The notes: a model not told the origin generated them from the letters alone. DNA of 64,000 nt from Candidatus Gemmiger stercoravium (GCA_019119835.1 DWWE01000043.1:1-64000); one strand, 5' to 3'. Positions 28,574 to 38,002 are shown, numbered from the stretch's first letter. Made by a program: numbers and translations.

Positions 28574-30565
28574 TCAGCAGGGGATCTCCCCGGCGGGGTC
28601 CACCGCTGTGCCGTCGCGCCACAGTTCCAGGTGCAGGTGGGGGCCGGTGCTCATCCCGCTGTTGCCCACGGCGCCCAGCACCTGGCCGGCCTGCACCATT
28701 GTGCCGATCGCCAGCGGGGTCTGCCCCTGCAGCTGGCTGTACAGGGTGGTGCGGGCCGCCCCGTCGTCGCCGATGCCGTGGTACAGCAGCAGGTAGTACC
28801 CCTTGTCCGGGTCATACCCGGCCGCCAGCACAACCCCGTCGGCGGCCGCCAGCACGGGGGTGCCGGTTTCGGCCGCCAGGTCCAGCCCGGTGTGGGGCTT
28901 CGGCGCCGTCGGGTCATCCCCGAACAGCTGGCTGACGGTGCTGTAGCTGCTCAGCGGGCAGCGGAAGGCGCCGGTGTGCCGGAGCTGGGCGGCGCCGGCT
29001 TTCTGCACCGCCAGGTCCAGCATGGCCGGGTCCTGCAGCAGGGCCAGCAGACTGCCGTCGGCGTCCGGTTTGCCCAGCAGGGTGCCCGAGTAGGGCAGGT
29101 AGTATTGGGGCGGGACCAGGCTGCCGTCACATTGCAGTTCCAGGTGCAGATGGTTGCTGGTGGAGTTGCCGGTGCTGCCCACCATGCCGATGGATTCGCC
29201 CTGGGCCACGGCCTGTCCTTCCCGGACCGTGATCGCCGCCAGATGGGCGTACAGCGTGGTCCAGCGGTGACCGTTTGAGTCAAGCCCGTGGTCAATGACC
29301 ACATAGTTGCCGTAGCTGTAGTGGTACCCGGCCCGGGTCACCTGCCCGTCTGCGGCGGCCAGGACCGGCGTGCCGCGCGGGGCAATCAGGTCGTCCCCCT
29401 TGTGGACAAGGCTGTAAAACCGGCTGATGTAGGTGTAGTCCACCGGCAGGATAAACCCGCCGACCGGTTCAAAGGCCGGTGCCTCGGCCGTGCCGGGGGC
29501 GTCTGCCGCCGGCTCCCCGGGCGCCGGGGCGGCTGCGGCGGAACCGGGCGCCGGGGCGTCGCTCGAAGCCGAGGTGTCGGGAGGGGCGGTCGCCGCCGGT
29601 TCCGCGGCCAAGACCGGGGTCTCGGGGGTCTGGGCCAGGCTGGGCTGGGCCAGCAGCACGAACCCGGCTGCCATTGCCGCCGCCACACACAGCCCCAGGG
29701 CCAACCGGCCGGGGGCACGGTAGCGCAGCGCGTGCAGGATCCGCACCCGGGCGCCGCTCTGCCCGAAGGCCAGCGCCCCGGGCGGGGCGGTCCGCAGGGC
29801 AAAATGCAGCAGGCACTCACAATAGCGGGCCCGCTGGGCCTCGGTGCGGCCCCGCACGGCGGCTTCGTCACAGGCTTGCTCCATCGCCCGCTCAAACTGG
29901 CGGAAGGCCAGCCAGGCCAGGGGGTTCCACCAGTGCAGGCAGACCACCCCATAGAACAGCGGCTTGGTGAGCATATCCCCCCGGCGGATGTGGGTCTGCT
30001 CATGCAGCAGCACGGCCGCCCGGGCCTCGCCATCCAGGCCGGCGGGCAGGTAGATCCGGGGGCGCAGCACCCCCAGGGTGAAGGGGGTCTGCACCGCCGG
30101 GCTGCTGTAGCAGCCGTCCGGGGTGCGGCAGGCACAGCGCAGTTGCCGGTGCAGCCGTCGGCTGCCCGCCGCGGCCCGCGCCAGCAGAAAAACGGCCCCG
30201 CCCAGCCACACCGCGCCGACAACCCCCGCCCAGGCCGGGCAATCGCTTGCCGGCGCCCGGGTGGGCAGCAGCACCAGCACAGGGGTTTCGCCGGCCGGGG
30301 CGGGCGGCTCGGCCAGCGTCTGTACGGTCCGGGTCACCGTCTCGGCGGCCCGGGCCAGCTCCGGGTCCCGGGGCTCGGGCAGGGTGACGGGGATCACCCC
30401 GCCCGGCAGCGCAAACCGCAGCCCCACCGCCAGCCAGACCAGGCAGAGCAGCCAGCCGGGGGCCCGGGCCCGGCGCAGTACGGCGCACAGCCCCCAGGCC
30501 AGCAGGGCGGCGGCCCCGCCCAGCAGGCCGGCCATCAGGCAATGCTGCATCCAGGGCATCATCAT
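28574..30565 (-). CDS. M56 (BlaR1/MecR1-type) membrane metallopeptidase fused to two M23 domains
   Basis: M56 HEQTHIRRGD zinc motif and TMs; Ala/Pro-rich linker; two C-terminal M23 units (HKGDDL...TLYAHL...HLHLE and HTGLDL...TLYSQL...HLHLE). Confidence 0.9.
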   Translation of the reverse strand: MMMPWMQHCLMAGLLGGAAALLAWGLCAVLRRARAPGWLLCLVWLAVGLRFALPGGVIPVTLPEPRDPELARAAETVTRTVQTLAEPPAPAGETPVLVLLPTRAPASDCPAWAGVVGAVWLGGAVFLLARAAAGSRRLHRQLRCACRTPDGCYSSPAVQTPFTLGVLRPRIYLPAGLDGEARAAVLLHEQTHIRRGDMLTKPLFYGVVCLHWWNPLAWLAFRQFERAMEQACDEAAVRGRTEAQRARYCECLLHFALRTAPPGALAFGQSGARVRILHALRYRAPGRLALGLCVAAAMAAGFVLLAQPSLAQTPETPVLAAEPAATAPPDTSASSDAPAPGSAAAAPAPGEPAADAPGTAEAPAFEPVGGFILPVDYTYISRFYSLVHKGDDLIAPRGTPVLAAADGQVTRAGYHYSYGNYVVIDHGLDSNGHRWTTLYAHLAAITVREGQAVAQGESIGMVGSTGNSTSNHLHLELQCDGSLVPPQYYLPYSGTLLGKPDADGSLLALLQDPAMLDLAVQKAGAAQLRHTGAFRCPLSSYSTVSQLFGDDPTAPKPHTGLDLAAETGTPVLAAADGVVLAAGYDPDKGYYLLLYHGIGDDGAARTTLYSQLQGQTPLAIGTMVQAGQVLGAVGNSGMSTGPHLHLELWRDGTAVDPAGEIPC

Positions 30566-30939
30566 GGGTCCTCCTCCCGCTGTTGGGCCGCGTCCAGCAG
30601 GGCGCGGATCTGGGCGGCCTCCTCGGCGCTGATGGGCTTCTCGTTCAAAAAGGCGGCCACAAACCTGGGCAGGCTGCCCCCGAAGGTGCGGTCCACCACG
30701 GCGGCGCTCTCCTGCCGCTGTACGGCGTCCTGCTTGACCAGGGCGGTCACGGTGCCGCCCTCATTGCGCAGGATGCCCCGGCTGCACAGTTTTTTCAGCA
30801 CCGTGTAGGTGGTGCTCTTCTTCCAGCCCAGGGCGTCGGCGGCCAGCCGGACCAGCTGCCCGCTGGACAGCGGCTCGTTGGCCCACACCAGGGCCGCAAA
30901 CCGGTATTCGCCTTCGGCCAGGCGGCGGGGTTGTTCCAT
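30562..30939 (-). CDS. BlaI/MecI/CopY-family repressor
   Basis: EYRFAALVWANEPLSSGQLVRLAADALGWKKSTTYTVLKKLCSRGIL winged helix; overlaps next ORF at ATGA. Confidence 0.92.
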   Translation of the reverse strand: MEQPRRLAEGEYRFAALVWANEPLSSGQLVRLAADALGWKKSTTYTVLKKLCSRGILRNEGGTVTALVKQDAVQRQESAAVVDRTFGGSLPRFVAAFLNEKPISAEEAAQIRALLDAAQQREEDP

Positions 30940-31008
30940 CGGGATCTCCTCTCTTCCAGCTTCAAAAAATCCAGGCGCGCCGGGTGGGCGCGCAGAGTCT
31001 TCTGTGTT

Positions 31009-31039
31009 GAGTCTACCACGATAGACTCGGCGCTGTCAA
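31009..31039 (-). promoter_or_regulatory. Promoter with overlapping dyad operator of the BlaI-M56/M23 operon
   Basis: Minus strand TTGACA-N18-TAGACT; perfect dyad GAGTCTA-N6-TAGACTC (31009-31028) covers part of the spacer and the -10 box. Confidence 0.75.
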
Positions 31040-31238
31040 GTCGATCTTTCGTGGCGCGGCAGCCTGGCGGCGGCCCGGAACGCCGCCCGCCCCCGCCAGG
31101 CGCCGACGCCCGGGGACTGCCGGCAGAGCCGGGCGAACGCGGCGGCAAAACCCGGCGTTTCCACCGGGCGGATTTTGTGGTATAGTAATAGGGAGCAGGC
31201 CCGTTCCTGTCGAATCCCACAGAAAGCGAGAGACACCC

Positions 31239-32234
31239 ATGAAGAGGATCCTCCTCATCGCCACCGGTGGCACCATCGCCAGCCGGCCCACCGCCGCCGG
31301 CGGACTGGCCCCGGCGCTGACCTCTGCCGAACTGCTGGCCTGCGTGCCCGAACTGGCCGAGGTTTGCCATATCGATGCGCTCCAGCTGTACAACCTGGAC
31401 TCCACCAACATCGGCCCCGACCAGTGGATCGGCATGGTCCATGCGGTGCGGGACCATTACGACGCCTACGACGGTTTTGTCATCACCCACGGCACCGACA
31501 CGATGGCCTATACCGCCGCGGCCCTCGCCTACATGATCCAGCGCAGCGCCAAGCCGGTGGTGCTTACCGGCAGCCAGAAATCCATCTACAACCGGGACAC
31601 CGACGCCCGCAACAACCTGTACCGGGCGGTGCTGTATGCCTGCCACCCGGCCGCCTGGGGGGTGCAGCTGGTCTTTGACGGCAAGGTGATCCTGGGCACC
31701 CGGGCCCGCAAGATCCGCACCAAGAGCTTCAACGCCTTTTCCAGCATCGACTACCCCGACACCGCCGAATTCCGGGACCTGCGCCTGGTGCCCTTCCTGC
31801 CGATGCCGGCAGGGTATGGCCCGGTGCAGTTCCAGGACCGGCTGGACCCGGCGGTCTTTGTGCTGCGGCTGGTGCCGGGGATGCGGGCCGACATCATCCC
31901 GCTGCTGGCCGGCCACTGCAACGCCCTGATCCTGGAAAGTTTCGGGGTGGGCGGTCTGCCCGGCGGGGACGACGGCCCGCTGTTCGCCGCGGTGCGGGAC
32001 TGGTGCGCCGCGGGCCGGCTGGCGGTGTTCACCACCCAGGTCCCCCACGAGGGCAGCGACCTGGCGGTCTATGAGGTGGGCCGGGCCGCCAAGGCGCTGC
32101 CCGGCGTGCTGGAAGCCCAGGACATGACCCCCGAGGCTGCCGCCGTCAAGCTGATGTGGGCGCTGGGCCAGGCCGCCGACCGGGACGAAGCCGCCCGCCT
32201 GTTCCTGACGCCGGTGCAGTTTGACCTGGCCTGA
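31239..32234 (+). CDS. ansA: L-asparaginase
   Basis: LLIATGGTIASRPTAAGG and VITHGTDTMAYTAAAL motifs. Confidence 0.95.
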   Translation: MKRILLIATGGTIASRPTAAGGLAPALTSAELLACVPELAEVCHIDALQLYNLDSTNIGPDQWIGMVHAVRDHYDAYDGFVITHGTDTMAYTAAALAYMIQRSAKPVVLTGSQKSIYNRDTDARNNLYRAVLYACHPAAWGVQLVFDGKVILGTRARKIRTKSFNAFSSIDYPDTAEFRDLRLVPFLPMPAGYGPVQFQDRLDPAVFVLRLVPGMRADIIPLLAGHCNALILESFGVGGLPGGDDGPLFAAVRDWCAAGRLAVFTTQVPHEGSDLAVYEVGRAAKALPGVLEAQDMTPEAAAVKLMWALGQAADRDEAARLFLTPVQFDLA

Positions 32235-32256
32235 GCGGCCGGGCCGGTGCAGCCAA

Positions 32257-32292
32257 AAGAAAAGCCGTCCGCATCTTTGCGGACGGCTTTTT
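32257..32292. terminator. Bidirectional terminator
   Basis: AAAAGCCGTCCGC-ATCTTT-GCGGACGGCTTTTT. Confidence 0.88.
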
Positions 32293-32302
32293 GTATGCCT
32301 GT

Positions 32303-33166
32303 TCATTTTGACCTCATGGTGCTTTTTCGGTACCGCAGGGGGCTCTGCCCGACCATCGCGGTAAACCGGGTGGAAAAATTGCTCTCGTCGCCAAAGCCCA
32401 CCTGGTGGGCCACCATCCCCACCGGCAGGTCGGTCTGGGCCAGCAGCTCCTTGGCCCGGGTGATGCGGTAACAAAGCAGGAAGTTGTAGGGCGTGGTCCC
32501 CATATACTGGCGGAACAGCCGCAGGAAATAGCTTTTGCTGATGTGCGCGTTGGTCAGCAGCCCGTCCAGACAGAGCGGCTCGTCAAAGTGGGCGCGGATG
32601 TAGGCCACCGCCTCCTCGATCAGCTGGCGGTTGGCCTGGCCGGCCTCGCCGGTCAGCTGCTGGCGGGCCATCTTCGCCAGGATCTGGTGGATCACCAGCG
32701 CCTGGCTCACCGCGCTCTCGGCGGTCTCGCAGCCGGTTCCGTCCAGCAGCGCCTGCCAGAGGGGCAGGGCCTCTTCCCGGGGCAGGGGAATGGGGGCGAG
32801 CCGTTTGTCCGGGCAGAGCACGGGCTCCAGCGCCTGCACCCCGGACCCGCCCACCAGCGCCCAGTAATGGTGCCAGCCGCTCTGCCCGGGGGCGGTGCGG
32901 CAGCGCTCCACCTGGTCGCCCTCCAGAATCAGCGCCATGCCGGGTTCCAGCAGGATCTGGCTGCCGTCATGCTCGATCAGGCCGGCGCCTTCCAGCGTGT
33001 AGAACAGCAGCGTGCCGCCCCGGACGCTGCGGCAGGCCATATACTGCGCCCTGCCGTAGAACAGGCCGGATTCGATGCAGTAATAGGGCTGACACAGCGC
33101 CAGTGCGCCGGGGGTCGTGCGCAGCCATTGGCTCCGCTCTTCCACATCCAGATTGCGTGTCAACAT
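32303..33166 (-). CDS. AraC-family transcriptional regulator
   Basis: Cupin-like N terminus, two HTH C terminus (ISKSYFLRLFRQYMGTTPYNFLLCYRI...VGFGDESNFSTRFTAMVGQSPLRYRK). Confidence 0.93.
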   Translation of the reverse strand: MLTRNLDVEERSQWLRTTPGALALCQPYYCIESGLFYGRAQYMACRSVRGGTLLFYTLEGAGLIEHDGSQILLEPGMALILEGDQVERCRTAPGQSGWHHYWALVGGSGVQALEPVLCPDKRLAPIPLPREEALPLWQALLDGTGCETAESAVSQALVIHQILAKMARQQLTGEAGQANRQLIEEAVAYIRAHFDEPLCLDGLLTNAHISKSYFLRLFRQYMGTTPYNFLLCYRITRAKELLAQTDLPVGMVAHQVGFGDESNFSTRFTAMVGQSPLRYRKSTMRSK

Positions 33167-33437
33167 GTTCCAAGTTCACTCCCTTCGTTATGGCGGGGCG
33201 TGTCACTGCGCCGGGACCGGCCCCCTTCGCACAGTGGAAGAATGACAAAAAACCGAGGTATCATTTTTTAGGAACCTCATTGTTTTCGCTTCTGCGCCGG
33301 AAAGCGCGAGGGAATTTTCAAAAAAGTCGCCGTGTCGGCCGAAATCGCACACCATTCGCCGGAAACTGTGAATGGACCTTTACAACTATTTTACCAAAAA
33401 TAAGACAAAAATGCAAACCCATCCTGCGGTTTGCACA

Positions 33438-33481
33438 GAAAAGGCGCCCCGCCGCAGCCAGACAGGCCGCGGCGGGGCGCC
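33438..33481 (-). terminator. htpG terminator
   Basis: GGCGCCCCGCCGC/GCGGCGGGGCGCC stem followed on the minus strand by TTTT. Confidence 0.75.
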
Positions 33482-33501
33482 GGAATATCGGGGGAATGGA
33501 T

Positions 33502-35406
33502 TTACTTCATCAGTTCGCAGACCAGCTGGGCGTAAGCCACGGGATCTTCCAGCGGCAGGCCCTCGATCAGCAGCGCCTGGTCATACAGAAGCTCGCTGTA
33601 TTTGCTGACCTTGTCGCTGTCGCCGGCCTTTTGGGCGGCCTGCAGCGCGGCGAACACCGGGTGACCGGGGTTGAGCTCCAGCACCTTGGTGCTCTCCATG
33701 CCGGCCTCGTTGCCGGGCATCTTGCGCAGCACCTTCTCCATCTCCATGGACAGCCCGCCCTCGCTGGACAGCGACACCGGGTGATCCTTCAGGGTGGGGT
33801 TGGCCTTGACCTCCTTGATCTTGCCGTTCAGCGCGGTCTTGATCGCCTCAAACAGATCCTTGTTCTCGGCGGCGGTCTCCTCGGCGGCCTTCTTTTCCTC
33901 CTCGGTTTCCAGGCCCAGGTCGCCGGCGTTGATGTTCTTGAACTCCTTCTCCTTGTAATCGCGCATGATCTGCAGGCAGAATTCGTCCACATCCTCGGTG
34001 CACAGCAGCAGGTCGTAGCCCTTGCTCAGCACCAGCTGGGCGTTGGGCAGTTTGCCCAGGCGGGCGGCCTCGTCGCCGGCGGCGTAGTAGATGAATTTCT
34101 GGTCCTCGGGCATCTTCTCGATGTACTCATCCAGCGTGACGAGCTTCTGCTCCTTGGCCGAGTAGAACATCACCAGGTCGGCCAGCAGGTCCTTGTGCAT
34201 CCCGTAGTCGCCGTAGATGCCGAACTTGATCTGACGGCCGAACGCCTTCCAGAAGGTCTCGTACTTCTCCCGGTCGTTGACCAGCATCGCGTGCAGCTCG
34301 TTCTTGATCTTCTTTTCCAGGCTGTTGCGGATCAGCCGCAGCTGGCTGTCCTTCTGCAGCGTCTCACGGCTGATGTTCAGGCTCAGATCCTCGCTGTCCA
34401 CCACGCCCTTGATAAAGCTGAAGTAGTCGGGCAGCAGGTCGGCGCACTTTTCCATGATCAGCACGCCGGAAGCGTACAGCGCCAGGCCCTTCTCATACTC
34501 TTTGGTATAGTAGTCATAGGGGGTGCGGCCGGGCACAAAGAGCAGCGCCGTGTAGGTGGCGGTGCCCTCGGTGCGGGAGGTGATGACCCGCAGCGGATCG
34601 GTGAAGTCGGTGAAGCGGTTCTTGTAGAACTCGCTGTAATCCTCCTCCTTCACATCCTTCTTGTCCCGCTTCCAGATGGGCACCATGCTGTTCAGCGTTT
34701 CCAGCTCGGTGTAGGTCTCATACTCGGGCTTGTAGTCCTCGCCGGCGTCCTCGGGTTTGGGCTTCTGGCGGCTCTTCTGGCGGTACATCGTGATGGGGTA
34801 GCGCACATAGTCGCTGTACTTTTTGACAAGGCCGGCCAGGGTGTATTCGTCCAGATACTGGCTGTACTCCTCGTTGTCGGCATCCTCCTTGATGACCATG
34901 ATCACGTCTGTGCCGGGGGTCTGCTTGTCGGCGGGGGAGAGGGTGTAGCCCTCCACACCCTTGGACTCCCACTGCCAGGCTTCGTCGCTGCCCACCGCCC
35001 GGGAGATGACCGTCACTTTGGACGCCACCATGAAGGCCGAGTAGAAGCCCACGCCGAACTGGCCGATGATGTCGATGTTGTCGCTCTGGTTTTCCTGCTT
35101 GAAGTCCAGGCTGCCCGACTTGGCGATGGTGCCCAGGTTCTTTTCCAGCTCCTCCTTGGTCATGCCGATGCCGTTGTCCGACACGGTCAGGGTGCGGGTG
35201 TCCTTGTCGGCCGCGATGTGGATGGTCAGATCAGACTTGCTCACCCCCAGCGAGGTGTCGGTCAGACTCTTGAAATACAGCTTGTCGCAGGCGTCCGATG
35301 CGTTGGAGATCAGTTCCCGCAGGAAGATCTCCCGGTTTGTATAGATCGAGTTGATCATCAGGTCCAGCAGCTTTTTGCTCTCTGCTTTGAATTGACGGAT
35401 AGCCAT
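33502..35406 (-). CDS. htpG: Molecular chaperone HtpG (Hsp90)
   Basis: FLRELISNASDACDKL, DNGIGMTKEEL, GQFGVGFYSAFMVA. Confidence 0.97.
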   Translation of the reverse strand: MAIRQFKAESKKLLDLMINSIYTNREIFLRELISNASDACDKLYFKSLTDTSLGVSKSDLTIHIAADKDTRTLTVSDNGIGMTKEELEKNLGTIAKSGSLDFKQENQSDNIDIIGQFGVGFYSAFMVASKVTVISRAVGSDEAWQWESKGVEGYTLSPADKQTPGTDVIMVIKEDADNEEYSQYLDEYTLAGLVKKYSDYVRYPITMYRQKSRQKPKPEDAGEDYKPEYETYTELETLNSMVPIWKRDKKDVKEEDYSEFYKNRFTDFTDPLRVITSRTEGTATYTALLFVPGRTPYDYYTKEYEKGLALYASGVLIMEKCADLLPDYFSFIKGVVDSEDLSLNISRETLQKDSQLRLIRNSLEKKIKNELHAMLVNDREKYETFWKAFGRQIKFGIYGDYGMHKDLLADLVMFYSAKEQKLVTLDEYIEKMPEDQKFIYYAAGDEAARLGKLPNAQLVLSKGYDLLLCTEDVDEFCLQIMRDYKEKEFKNINAGDLGLETEEEKKAAEETAAENKDLFEAIKTALNGKIKEVKANPTLKDHPVSLSSEGGLSMEMEKVLRKMPGNEAGMESTKVLELNPGHPVFAALQAAQKAGDSDKVSKYSELLYDQALLIEGLPLEDPVAYAQLVCELMK

Positions 35407-35443
35407 AAAATCCCAACCTCGTTTTCGTGGATGAATTTGATAT

Positions 35444-35470
35444 TTAGCACTCTCGTGCTTTAAGTGCTAA
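35444..35470 (-). promoter_or_regulatory. CIRCE operator (HrcA site) upstream of htpG
   Basis: TTAGCACTC-N9-AAGTGCTAA; matches CIRCE consensus TTAGCACTC-N9-GAGTGCTAA with one mismatch. Confidence 0.9.
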
Positions 35471-35474
35471 AAGT

Positions 35475-35503
35475 AGTTTAGCACCATCCGCCCCAAAGTG
35501 CAA
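35475..35503 (-). promoter_or_regulatory. SigA-type promoter of htpG
   Basis: Minus strand TTGCAC-N17-TAAACT, immediately upstream of CIRCE. Confidence 0.75.
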
Positions 35504-35706
35504 GACCCTGACCCCCTTTTAACAAAAAATTCAAAAAGGGGCGGTGGTTCCCCCTTTTCAAACCCGGCGGTTTGCGGTATGCTAATCTTGGTGCGGATCG
35601 AAAATGCCCCGGCGCGGCGGCCGTGCGACGGCGCGCCGGGCGGCCGGGGCTTCGGCCTTTGCGCGGCCGGCCGCACCCGGATTCTTGCAGCAAGGGAAGT
35701 GTCAGT

Positions 35707-36192
35707 ATGTCCATCCATGGCGACAGAGCCTACGCCGCCTTTCTGGAAGGGTGCAACTGCGCCCAGTCGGTGGCGGTGGCCTTTGCCCCGGAACTGGGGC
35801 TGACCCGGGACCAAGTGCTCCGCCTGGCCTCGGGGTTCGGCGCCGGTTTCGGCCGTATGCGGGAGGTCTGCGGCGCCTTCAGCGGCATCACGCTGGTGCT
35901 GGGGGCGCTGTACGGCAACACCGACCCGGCGGGGAAGACCGCCACCTACGCCCGCGTGCAGGAGCTGGCCGCCCGCTATCAGGCAAACAACGGCGGCAAC
36001 AGCCTGGTCTGCCGGGAACTGCTGGGCCTGCAGAAGGCCGAGGGCAGCCCGGTGGCCAGCCCCCGCACCGCCGAATACTACAAAAAGCGCCCCTGCCCCC
36101 AGCTGGTGCGGCTGGCGGCCGACCTGCTGGACGCCTACATCACCGAAAACCCACCCCCGGAACACAAGGAGGACCCCCATGCAGCTGTATGA
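35707..36192 (+). CDS. C_GCAxxG_C_C-family redox/metal-binding protein
   Basis: EGCNCAQSVAVAFAPELG...GFGAGFGRMREVCGAFSG...LVCRELLG. Confidence 0.88.
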   Translation: MSIHGDRAYAAFLEGCNCAQSVAVAFAPELGLTRDQVLRLASGFGAGFGRMREVCGAFSGITLVLGALYGNTDPAGKTATYARVQELAARYQANNGGNSLVCRELLGLQKAEGSPVASPRTAEYYKKRPCPQLVRLAADLLDAYITENPPPEHKEDPHAAV

Positions 36193-37000
36193 GACCACCC
36201 TGCCCGGCGGCGCCTGGCTGCGCGGCTGGGTGCGGGACGCCACCGAGTCCATGCCCGATTTCAACGTCCGCCCGGCGGTGCTGGTGCTGCCCGGCGGCGG
36301 GTACGCCCACTGCAGCGTGCGGGAGGGCGACCCGGTGGCCGCCCGTTTCCTGGCGGCGGGGTACCAGGTGTTCCTTTTGAACTATACGGTGGCCGAAGAC
36401 CCCGCCCGGGCCCCGTTGGGCTATGCCCCGCTGACCGATGTGGCCCGGGCGCTGCTGCACCTGCGCCGCCATGCCGCCGCGCTGCGGCTGGACCCGGCCC
36501 GGGTCGCGGTCTGCGGGTTTTCGGCCGGCGGGCACCTGGCGGCCTGCTCGGCGCTGCTGGCCGGCGACGTGCAGGACCGGCTGGACCTGCGGGACGGCGA
36601 GACGATCCGGGACGCCCGGCCCGACGCGGTGCTGCTCAGCTACCCGGTCATCACCACCGGCCCGCTGACCCACCCGGGCTCGGCGGACAACCTGGCCCTG
36701 GGCGACCCGGCCCTGCGTGCCCGGTTCAGCCTGGAAGACCGGGTGGCCGACGCGCCCGACCTGCCGCCCTTCTTCCTCTGGCATACGGTGGCCGACGAGC
36801 TGGTCCCGGTGGAAAACAGCCTGATGCTGGCCCGGGCGCTGCAGCGGCGGGGCGCCTGCTACGAACTGCACATCTTCCCGGGCGGGGCCCACGGCAGCAG
36901 CCTCTGCACCCGGGAGGTGGGGTGCCCCAACGCCCACAACCGCGTCTGGATGGAGCTGGCGCTGAATTGGCTGGCCGATGTGTTTGACTATCACCTGTAA
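36179..37000 (+). CDS. Alpha/beta hydrolase (esterase/acetylxylan-esterase-like)
   Basis: VLVLPGGGYAHCSVREGDPVA, GFSAGGHLAACSA nucleophile elbow, GGAHGSSL; overlaps previous gene. Confidence 0.88.
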   Translation: MQLYETTLPGGAWLRGWVRDATESMPDFNVRPAVLVLPGGGYAHCSVREGDPVAARFLAAGYQVFLLNYTVAEDPARAPLGYAPLTDVARALLHLRRHAAALRLDPARVAVCGFSAGGHLAACSALLAGDVQDRLDLRDGETIRDARPDAVLLSYPVITTGPLTHPGSADNLALGDPALRARFSLEDRVADAPDLPPFFLWHTVADELVPVENSLMLARALQRRGACYELHIFPGGAHGSSLCTREVGCPNAHNRVWMELALNWLADVFDYHL

Positions 37001-37015
37001 GGGGGAACATCTACC

Positions 37016-38002
37016 GTGAAGATCTTTTTCTACACGCTGCGCCCGTTTGACGAGCTGGACTACTGCGAGCGCTTCAAGCAGCAGTACGGCATCGACTATG
37101 CCTGGACCACCGAGGCCCCCAACCCCGGCAACCTCCACCTGGCCGACGGCTGCGACGCCGTCAGCACCAACCCCTGCGAGATCCGCCCCGAATACCTCGA
37201 GACCTTCGCCCGGGGCGGCGTGCGGTACCTGCCCTGCCGCAGCATCGGCTACGACCACATCCCGCTCAACGCCGCCAGGCAGCTGGGGCTGCGGGTCTCC
37301 CACAGCCACTACCCGCCCGAGGGGGTGGCCAACTACACCATCATGCTGATGCTGATGGCCACCCGCAAAATGAACCAGATCATGCTGCGGGCCGCCGCCC
37401 AGGACTACTCTCTCCAGGGTAAGATGGGGCGGGATCTGTCCGACTGCACGGTGGGGGTCATCGGCGCCGGCAAGATCGGCCGCACCGTGCTGCGCCACCT
37501 GGCCGGCTTCGGCTGCCGGCTGCTGGCCTACGACCTGTATCCGCAGCCCGAGGCGGGGGTGAAGGCGGAGTATGTGGACCTGGACACCCTCTACGCCCAA
37601 AGCGACGTGATCACCCTGCACCTGAACGCCACGCCGGAAAACCACCATCTGATCGACGCCGCAGCCATCGCCCGCATGAAGGACGGGGTGCTGCTCATCA
37701 ACACGGCCCGGGGCACCCTCATCGACCCGGACGCCCTGGTCCGCGGGCTGGAATCCGGCAAGATCGGCGGCGCCGGCCTGGATGTGGTGGAGGACGAGAC
37801 CGGCATCTGCTACTACAACCGCTGCGGCGAGGCGCTGAACAACCGGGAGCTGGCGCTGCTGCGCAGCTTCCCCAACGTGATTGTCAGCCCCCACACCGCC
37901 TTTTATACCGATGTGAACGTGGCCAGCATGGTCAAAAGCGTGTTCGAGGCGGTGGACCATTTTGCCGCCGGCGTCCCCGAACCCAACGAAGTCCGGCTGT
38001 AA
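37016..38002 (+). CDS. D-2-hydroxyacid dehydrogenase (D-lactate dehydrogenase/VanH-like)
   Basis: GVIGAGKIGRTVLRHLAGFGCRLLAYD, INTARGTLIDPDALVRGLESG, SPHTAFYTD; GTG start. Confidence 0.9.
   Translation: MKIFFYTLRPFDELDYCERFKQQYGIDYAWTTEAPNPGNLHLADGCDAVSTNPCEIRPEYLETFARGGVRYLPCRSIGYDHIPLNAARQLGLRVSHSHYPPEGVANYTIMLMLMATRKMNQIMLRAAAQDYSLQGKMGRDLSDCTVGVIGAGKIGRTVLRHLAGFGCRLLAYDLYPQPEAGVKAEYVDLDTLYAQSDVITLHLNATPENHHLIDAAAIARMKDGVLLINTARGTLIDPDALVRGLESGKIGGAGLDVVEDETGICYYNRCGEALNNRELALLRSFPNVIVSPHTAFYTDVNVASMVKSVFEAVDHFAAGVPEPNEVRL

Noticed and set aside
33103-35463. 786-aa plus ORF
   Set aside because: Antisense shadow of htpG, rich in Leu/Val/Gly/Gln/His; no family resemblance.
37016-38002. VanH-like dehydrogenase as a vancomycin-resistance gene
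   Set aside because: No vanA/B ligase or vanX nearby; a fermentative D-lactate dehydrogenase is more likely.
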